A program made the translations under genes and the position numbers. Source: Paraglaciecola sp030730205 (GTDB lineage Bacteria > Pseudomonadota > Gammaproteobacteria > Enterobacterales > Alteromonadaceae). Taken from it: a stretch of 64,000 bases of DNA. Shown piece after piece: positions 58,951 through 64,000 of the stretch. Below the pieces are notes generated by a model. That model did not search any database, was not told where the DNA came from, and worked only from the letters and a program-made list of their open reading frames with translations. The first letter of the stretch is position 1. Every line of letters begins with the position of its first letter. The stretch is taken from contig NZ_JBGQOM010000001.1 of NCBI RefSeq assembly GCF_052119645.1, positions 124,001 to 188,000 of the forward strand, in the 5' to 3' direction.

Positions 58951-60882
58951 ATGGTTTTGCCTAGATTTTTATCAATATCATTAATTAGCCTTTTTATTGT
59001 TTCATGTAGCAGCCCAACTCCGCGTGTAGATGCACCTAAAAATACACAAGTTCAGCTCGAGCCTAAGACAGAGGTTATTGAAAATGTCGATTATTTACAA
59101 AAGGCAGAATTAATATTTAGTCAAACGGGCTCTGCTCAGCAACGTGATGAATGGCTGTTAAAAGCAGCAGACTCAATGCAAAAACAAGGCGATTGCGTTA
59201 AGAGTTTAGCACTACTTAAAGTGCTCGCTCCGCAACTGCAAACGGTTCAACATCGACACATTGCTCATATACTCAGTACCGAGTGTTTAGTGGCGCTGAA
59301 TCCACCAGAGTTAGCTGAACACCGTGAGTTTCTACTTGAAGGATTGACACTGGTCAGTGGTTGGGAGCAGCGCGTTTATGCCCTACAAGCGCAACTATAC
59401 AGCCAGCAACAAGCCTGGGTAAAAGCCAGTGAAGCCTTATTAAAAACTGGGTTAAACGAACTCGAAAAAGACCAACAAATTTGGCAATGGCTGAAAAATC
59501 TCTCTGTAAAAGAATTACGCAATAAGAAACTGCGCAATACACAATTACAACCCTGGCTGCAACTGAGTTTAATTGTGCACACTTATGGACTTGACCCAAG
59601 TTTACTGGCGGAACAACTTGTTAGTTGGCAAAGCCGATTTGGTCAACACTCATTGGCAAGCCATTTACCTGTAGAACTGAGCCTCAGTCTTGAACAAAAA
59701 CCGATTGAGGCAAAAAAAATAGCGGTCTTGCTCCCCTTAAGTGGCCGTTTGGCTAATCAAGGCTTAGCCCTTAAAGAAGGTATTTTGGCTGCATATTTAA
59801 ACAATATACCCCAAGCATTAATCAAGCCCTCTTTGCAAACAGCCGGGGTAAGGGATGATTCACCAACAGAAAATATCACTTATCGAGAATTGCATTTTTT
59901 TGATTCTGCACTAAAAACGCCAGAAGAACTCAATGACCTAGTGGCGGATTACGATTTTGTTTTAGGGCCGCTATTAAAAGAAAACATTTCAGGATTAACC
60001 AGCCTTTTGGCACCGGAAAAAGTGATGTTAGCCCTGAATAGGACAGAAAATGAAGTCATTCCCGAGGCAACTGCCAACGTAATACCGACACAGACGATTA
60101 AAAAAGAGCACTATTTTTATGCTCTTGCACCTGAAGATGAAGCCGAGCAACTGGCGCAATTTATCAAACATAAGGGCTATAAACGGCCGATTATTTTTAC
60201 CGCAGACAACAACGTCACCAGCCGGATGACTGAAGCTTTTATGGCAAAGTGGATGCAGGATGCACCGCTACAAAGACAACCTGACATTGCCGTTTTTGCA
60301 GACAGTAAGGACATGCGAGAGCAAGTTGAATCGCTGCTCGACGTGGCGCAGAGTAAAGCCAGAATAAAACAAATGGAGAATATTGCTGACATTGAAGTTT
60401 TCAGCGTAGAGCGAAATCGGAAAGACATTGATGTCATAGTATTGTTTGCTAATCCAGAACAAACCGAACTGCTTAACCCCATTATAGAAGCGAGTTTAAG
60501 CCCTTCGTCGGCCTCAAGCTTGGCAGTATTTGCCTCTTCGCGCAGTTACAGCCTTGAGTTAAGTAAAAACAGTTTACGAGACCTGCGTAATCTTACGTTT
60601 ATTGACATGCCTTGGATGTTACCCGGTCATCAATGGACTGACTTAGCTAATCAAACAAATGCCTTGTGGCCACAACGCTTAGATTCATTGTTACGATTAT
60701 TTGCCATGGGGTTTGACTCTTACGAATTAATCGATAATTTACGTCAACTCAAAACGTTGCCGCAACTGAGTAAGAAAGGATTAACCGGTGAACTTAGTGT
60801 CACAGACAATGGCGTATTGCATCGCCACTTGCCCCTGGCGCAAATCACTCAAGATAGAGTATCTGTTCTTGCAATGGATTAA
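58951..60882 (+). CDS. lpoA: Outer-membrane lipoprotein LpoA, activator of PBP1A
   Basis: A 643-residue lipoprotein that stimulates the peptidoglycan synthase PBP1A from the outer membrane. Lipobox FIVSC (Cys19). N-terminal TPR-like helices (about 45-240), then a LppC/periplasmic-binding-like domain opening KKIAVLLPLSGRLANQGLALKEGIL (about 252), with DFVLGPLLKENISGL and the C-terminal GELSVTDNGVLHRHLPLAQI. The family and the neighbours rsmI and yraN give a firm identity. Its 3' end overlaps yraN. Confidence 0.93.
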   Translation: MVLPRFLSISLISLFIVSCSSPTPRVDAPKNTQVQLEPKTEVIENVDYLQKAELIFSQTGSAQQRDEWLLKAADSMQKQGDCVKSLALLKVLAPQLQTVQHRHIAHILSTECLVALNPPELAEHREFLLEGLTLVSGWEQRVYALQAQLYSQQQAWVKASEALLKTGLNELEKDQQIWQWLKNLSVKELRNKKLRNTQLQPWLQLSLIVHTYGLDPSLLAEQLVSWQSRFGQHSLASHLPVELSLSLEQKPIEAKKIAVLLPLSGRLANQGLALKEGILAAYLNNIPQALIKPSLQTAGVRDDSPTENITYRELHFFDSALKTPEELNDLVADYDFVLGPLLKENISGLTSLLAPEKVMLALNRTENEVIPEATANVIPTQTIKKEHYFYALAPEDEAEQLAQFIKHKGYKRPIIFTADNNVTSRMTEAFMAKWMQDAPLQRQPDIAVFADSKDMREQVESLLDVAQSKARIKQMENIADIEVFSVERNRKDIDVIVLFANPEQTELLNPIIEASLSPSSASSLAVFASSRSYSLELSKNSLRDLRNLTFIDMPWMLPGHQWTDLANQTNALWPQRLDSLLRLFAMGFDSYELIDNLRQLKTLPQLSKKGLTGELSVTDNGVLHRHLPLAQITQDRVSVLAMD

Positions 60883-61243
60883 ACAGGCCTTTTCTGTGCT
60901 ACTGGGTGAGCAGGCTGAACAGCTAGCAAAACAGTATCTAGAAAAGCAGGGGTTGATCTTTGTTACGCAAAATTACCGGTGTAGAAGTGGCGAGATAGAT
61001 TTAATTATGCGCCACCAAAACACCTTGGTGTTTGTTGAGGTTAAATTCAGAAGTAGAACTGACTTTGGTCAGTCAGTGGAATATTTTCATGCCAGTAAAC
61101 GGCGTAAATTTGAATCAGCTATTGCCCATTATCTACATCAAAACAAACTCAACCCAAGTAATCTAGATCTTCGAATAGATATCATTGGCTTAGATTCATC
61201 CCCGCAAGGGCAAACGAAATACACTTGGTTACAAAATGTATAA
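60869..61243 (+). CDS. yraN: YraN family (UPF0102) predicted nuclease
   Basis: A 124-residue protein of the UPF0102 family, with a restriction-endonuclease-like fold. Conserved segments are GEQAEQLAKQYLEKQGLIFVTQNYRCRSGEIDLIM and LVFVEVKFRSRTDFG, the D/ExK-type motif, then KRRKFESAIAHYL and DLRIDIIGLD. TTG 60869 is proposed as start, giving a length close to E. coli YraN (131) and a 14-base overlap with lpoA; longer in-frame readings run deep into lpoA. No biochemical activity is firmly established. Confidence 0.82.
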   Translation: MQWIKQAFSVLLGEQAEQLAKQYLEKQGLIFVTQNYRCRSGEIDLIMRHQNTLVFVEVKFRSRTDFGQSVEYFHASKRRKFESAIAHYLHQNKLNPSNLDLRIDIIGLDSSPQGQTKYTWLQNV

Positions 61244-61279
61244 ATCTAGCGTGCTAATTTGCACACAAAAGGGAACAAA

Positions 61280-61876
61280 ATGGTAGAGAATATCAAGGCC
61301 AATTTTAACGAGAGTATCCAAACCAATATTGCGTCTATGGAGCTTCTTTCGGATGCGATTGCCGCAGCTACGTTTATGATGGTCAATGCCCTAGTTAACG
61401 GTCAAAAAATCTTGTGCTGCGGTAATGGCGGGTCTGCAATGAGTTCACAACATTTTGCTTCATTATTATTAAATCGCTATGAGCGAGATAGACCAAGCTT
61501 ACCAGCCATGCCCTTAACCTCAGACAATGCCACGATATCCAGCATCGCCAATGATTTTCATTTCGACGAAGTATATTCAAAACAAGTCAGAGCCCTAGGG
61601 CAAGCGGGCGATATATTGTTGGTTGTATCGACGACTGGTCAGTCACGCAATTTAATCAATGCAATGGAAGCCGCATTGAGTCGGGACATGACCATTGTCG
61701 CGTTGACCGGCAGAGATGGGGGCGAAATGGCGGGATTATTGGGGCAAAGCGATGTCGAGATTAGAGTACCTTCTAACCGAACCTCGCGTATTCAAGAAGT
61801 GCATTTTATGATCATCCACTGCCTTTGCGAGGGCATAGATGATTGTTTGTTCCCACAAAATTTACAGGAGTTTTAG
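61280..61876 (+). CDS. diaA: DnaA initiator-associating protein DiaA
   Basis: A 198-residue SIS-domain protein (E. coli DiaA 196) that binds DnaA and promotes initiation at oriC. Motifs: LCCGNGGSAMSSQHFASLLLNRYERDRPSLPAMPL, ISSIANDFHFDEVYSKQV, LLVVSTTGQSRNLINAM, and SRIQEVHFMIIHCLCEGID. ATG 61280 is chosen because AAAGGGA lies a few bases before it. It resembles phosphoheptose isomerases (GmhA), but its position between yraN and dolP and its length identify DiaA. Confidence 0.9.
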   Translation: MVENIKANFNESIQTNIASMELLSDAIAAATFMMVNALVNGQKILCCGNGGSAMSSQHFASLLLNRYERDRPSLPAMPLTSDNATISSIANDFHFDEVYSKQVRALGQAGDILLVVSTTGQSRNLINAMEAALSRDMTIVALTGRDGGEMAGLLGQSDVEIRVPSNRTSRIQEVHFMIIHCLCEGIDDCLFPQNLQEF

Positions 61877-61877
61877 C

Positions 61878-62456
61878 ATGTTAATATATAAAAATAAGAC
61901 GGCGATTCTGGTATTGGCGGTGCTTATATCCATGCAAGGTTGCGCAGCCCTCGTTGTTGGTGCAGGCGTTGGTGCAGCCTCTGCAGCCCATGATAGAAGA
62001 ACGTTAGGTGCCCAAGTAGACGATAAGACCTCAGCGAGTCGCATATCCGTTGCCTTAAGCGAAGTCGACGCCCTTAAAAATCAAACGAGTATTACGGTAC
62101 AAGTGTTTAACGGTACAGCATTACTGGTAGGGCAAGCCCCGACAAACGAGTTAATTCAACTTGCTCAAACCACTGCCAGTTCAGTGAATAATATTAAAAA
62201 GCTGCATAACCAAATCCGTTTAGGCAGCCCAATATCCACAGGTGATGCAGCCAAAGATGTCTGGTTAGCGTCGAAGGTAAAAACCTTGCTACTTGCCGAT
62301 AAGCGCATAGATGGTCTGAATATTGAAATTGAAGTCGAAAACGGCGAAGTATTCTTAATGGGCTTAGTTAGCCAACAAGAAGCTGATATAGCGGTCGATA
62401 TCACGCGCAATATTGATGGAGTAAAACAAGTTGTTAAAGCCTTTGAGTATCTGTAA
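61878..62456 (+). CDS. dolP: BON-domain lipoprotein DolP (YraP)
   Basis: A 192-residue outer-membrane lipoprotein, the length of E. coli DolP (191). Lipobox SMQGC (Cys22), a Gly/Ala-rich stretch (GAGVGAASAAHDRRTLGAQVDDK), then two BON domains (about 47-115 and 122-192; LLVGQAPTNELIQLAQ and VFLMGLVSQQEADIAV). DolP supports outer-membrane integrity at the cell division site. AGGAG lies 9 bases before the ATG, directly following diaA. Confidence 0.92.
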   Translation: MLIYKNKTAILVLAVLISMQGCAALVVGAGVGAASAAHDRRTLGAQVDDKTSASRISVALSEVDALKNQTSITVQVFNGTALLVGQAPTNELIQLAQTTASSVNNIKKLHNQIRLGSPISTGDAAKDVWLASKVKTLLLADKRIDGLNIEIEVENGEVFLMGLVSQQEADIAVDITRNIDGVKQVVKAFEYL

Positions 62457-62572
62457 AGCGCAGTGACAATAAGCAAAAGTGCATAATATATAAGTACTAG
62501 CATTTTCTCTTGTTGGTTTGGAACTTAGTACACAGACGGCAACAAATAGTGAAAACTCAGAGTTCTAACTGA

Positions 62573-62899
62573 AAACTGGATCTTCTTAACTATTTAACTC
62601 GAACTGGCAAAATTAATAGTAATGCAACTGAGTATGTAGAACGCTTATTTGAAGAGGCTGATATAGTATATCCCATTGAGTTACTGCCTTGGCTAAGAGC
62701 TCTCAACTTAGCTGAAACCAAGAAGAACACTGCGATATACACCCGATTAAAAACGCCAGATAGGGCATTTCTATTTCATTAGATTTGCCCTATCGCACAC
62801 AAAACAACTCATCAGATTTATAAACTAACTATCAGAGCAGATATTGTTCTGGATGGCGTATATCAGTTTAAAAATTATTCTAATGCAATCGCTCACTAA
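62573..62899 (+). pseudogene. Remnant of a periplasmic solute-binding-protein (SBP family 3) gene
   Basis: A frame opening at 62573 encodes segments typical of the family-3 transporter substrate-binding fold: YVERLFEEADI, then IELLPWLRALNLAE, then YTRLKTPDRAFLFH. A TAG at 62780-62782 interrupts it, but the same frame continues with ICPIAHKTTHQIYKLTIRADI and KNYSNAIAH, as the family does. It ends at TAA 62897-62899. The N-terminal signal region is missing and the 3' end abuts the next gene. It is a decayed gene fragment between dolP and an unrelated exported-protein gene. Confidence 0.6.
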
Positions 62900-63522
62900 T
62901 CACGGCAGTTACCATAGGCCTCTGCATAATTTTGTCCAAAACATTTTATGAAACGATCAACAATGTCTAAATTCGGCGGCCAATTGACTACAAATGGCGT
63001 TCCGTTACCATCTGTAGTGGGCAGATCATCGGGTTTAGGGATCACTGCTAATTTTTCTCGCATCGCTTTCAAAGAGCTTAAATCAGAGCGCAGAAATGCA
63101 ATGCTGGCACTGACGTAAATATTCCAACCAGTATCATCTTCGCTAGACGTTTTTCTAGATTGCTCCATCAAGTCAATGGCCTCATTGTATTGCCCTACCT
63201 CTGCTCTAAGTTGCCCCTCGTGCCAAACAAACTCTTTAAGTTTATTTTGTGACAAAGAGTTTGTTTGGTAGTAAAGGCGAATTAAATCTGCGGCCACACT
63301 TAGACATCCCTCTTGATCTGCTACAGAAGGCCAACCATTTTCATAATCTTGATCAAATTCAAAAGGACTCATCGCTAACATCTTTGCTTGGTCATAATGA
63401 CAAGTGTTTTCGACTACTGACGAAGCAATTCCAAGTGAAGCTGATGTTTCAGCTAAGCTTAGTGAGCCAAAACAAACACTTAAAATGAACGAGCTTGTTA
63501 CTTTGTTTAATACTTTTAGCAT
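62896..63522 (-). CDS. Exported protein of unknown function
   Basis: A 208-residue protein with a signal peptide (about 1-24, SLSLAET). The mature part is helical, with a TPR-like pair (about 95-150: EFVWHEGQLRAEVGQYNEAIDLMEQSRK, then GWNIYVSASIAFLRSDLSSLKAMREKL), followed by a Pro-rich strand and a C-terminal CFGQNYAEAYGNCRD with two Cys. Four Cys in the mature part may pair. No family recognised. It is convergent with the pseudogene remnant. Confidence 0.65.
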   Translation of the reverse strand: MLKVLNKVTSSFILSVCFGSLSLAETSASLGIASSVVENTCHYDQAKMLAMSPFEFDQDYENGWPSVADQEGCLSVAADLIRLYYQTNSLSQNKLKEFVWHEGQLRAEVGQYNEAIDLMEQSRKTSSEDDTGWNIYVSASIAFLRSDLSSLKAMREKLAVIPKPDDLPTTDGNGTPFVVNWPPNLDIVDRFIKCFGQNYAEAYGNCRD

Positions 63523-63652
63523 GGTGCCATCCTTTAGCGATTGGGTAAATTAATAACACAGCCAGTTAATTTAAAGCAATTAGCTTGATGGTGGCAATAA
63601 TTATTTATTAATGGCTGGAAAAGACTTGATGTAGGCTCAGATAGGCAATAAA

Positions 63653-63675
63653 AAAGGGCAACGTAGTTGCCCTTT
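63653..63675 (-). terminator. Terminator of sspB
   Basis: A 10-bp stem AAAGGGCAAC / GTTGCCCTTT with a 3-base loop, followed by T's on the minus strand, 23 bases after the sspB stop. Confidence 0.88.
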
Positions 63676-63697
63676 CTAAATATGCACTGCTTAGCTG

Positions 63698-64000
63698 TTA
63701 TTTCACTACTGTTAGTGTAGGCCGGCCTTTTTTACTTGGCGCTGGCGCTTCAGTAATGGCTTCATCAGGCATGTCAGAATCGATTTCGTCTTCTGCGGTA
63801 AACACAGTTCCAGCACCATTCTCTTTGGCATAAATAGCTAGCACCGCCTTACATGGAATGACCAAGTTACGTGCAACACCACCAAAACGCGCATCAAAAG
63901 TAACCTCCTCGTTGCCTAGCAATAATTTACCTGTCGAACTTGGAGAAACATTGAGCACGATTTGCCCCGCTTGCACATGTTCTTGCGGAACTTGCGTGCC
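63698..64000 (-). CDS. sspB: ClpXP adaptor SspB (partial, 5' end beyond window)
   Basis: The C-terminal 100 residues of the stringent starvation protein B, which delivers ssrA-tagged proteins to ClpXP. GQIVLNVSPSSTGKLLLGNEEVTFDARFGGVARNLVIPCKAVLAIYAKENGAGTVF corresponds to the E. coli SspB core, and the acidic linker ends in GRPTLTVVK, the ClpX-binding tail. The frame is open through 64000, so the start lies outside; a GTG at 63976 is internal valine, not the start. Confidence 0.92.
   Translation of the reverse strand, partial: GTQVPQEHVQAGQIVLNVSPSSTGKLLLGNEEVTFDARFGGVARNLVIPCKAVLAIYAKENGAGTVFTAEDEIDSDMPDEAITEAPAPSKKGRPTLTVVK

Overview
The window looks like chromosome of a marine gammaproteobacterium of the order Alteromonadales (Glaciecola/Paraglaciecola/Alteromonas-like). 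This rests on recognised gene content and order: djlA divergent from lptD-surA-pdxA-rsmA-apaG-apaH, rsmI divergent from lpoA-yraN-diaA-dolP, then sspB, plus an acnB of gammaproteobacterial type and a TonB receptor/SapC/tryptophan-halogenase block of the kind common in marine polysaccharide users. No rRNA, tRNA, CRISPR array, insertion sequence or prophage was seen.

Region 1 (1-16410) is the most interesting. Glycerol kinase (glpK) overlaps aldose 1-epimerase (galM) by ATGA. Nearby are glycerol-3-phosphate dehydrogenase (glpD), a sodium/solute symporter, two SapC-family proteins, a flavin-dependent halogenase-like protein, a large TonB receptor, a GlpR regulator and a cytoplasmic GH36 alpha-galactosidase. 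Read together, this is best explained as uptake and breakdown of an alpha-galactosyl-glycerol such as floridoside, the main osmolyte of red algae. The solute would cross the outer membrane by the receptor and the inner membrane by the symporter, be split inside by the alpha-galactosidase, and its glycerol half would go through GlpK and GlpD to dihydroxyacetone phosphate while GalM equilibrates the galactose anomers. Repeated TTTCG half-sites, in two places spaced 10 bp apart, lie before the receptor, before glpR and before the alpha-galactosidase gene, which suggests one GlpR regulon sensing glycerol 3-phosphate.

Region 2 (16596-24588) holds a secreted M19 dipeptidase, an RND efflux pump with its adaptor, a lipoprotein carrying a Nudix box whose acidic residues are all lost, and an acyl-CoA dehydrogenase with a FadR-like operator. 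Region 3 (24667-29699) is a two-gene unit: a 1480-residue secreted protein with two different nuclease domains and a C-terminal dockerin, followed by a small cohesin-like protein with a PEP-CTERM-like tail. This may be a cell-surface cohesin-dockerin display of an extracellular nuclease.

Region 4 (30185-32103) has an SPFH membrane protein with a ribbon-helix-helix protein, and a GlyGly-CTERM-like surface protein. Region 5 (32244-39965) is the conserved outer-membrane biogenesis/pyridoxine/rRNA methylation cluster. Region 6 (40137-49320) holds a chemotaxis receptor, lysC, small exported proteins, acnB and a PQQ-type sugar dehydrogenase. Region 7 (49317-58833) holds exported proteins of unknown role (DUF3466, DUF4397), two hydrolases in tandem, a 2OG-Fe(II) oxygenase, an exonuclease, apbE and rsmI. 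Region 8 (58951-64000) is lpoA-yraN-diaA-dolP, a decayed solute-binding-protein gene, an exported protein of unknown function and the 3' part of sspB.
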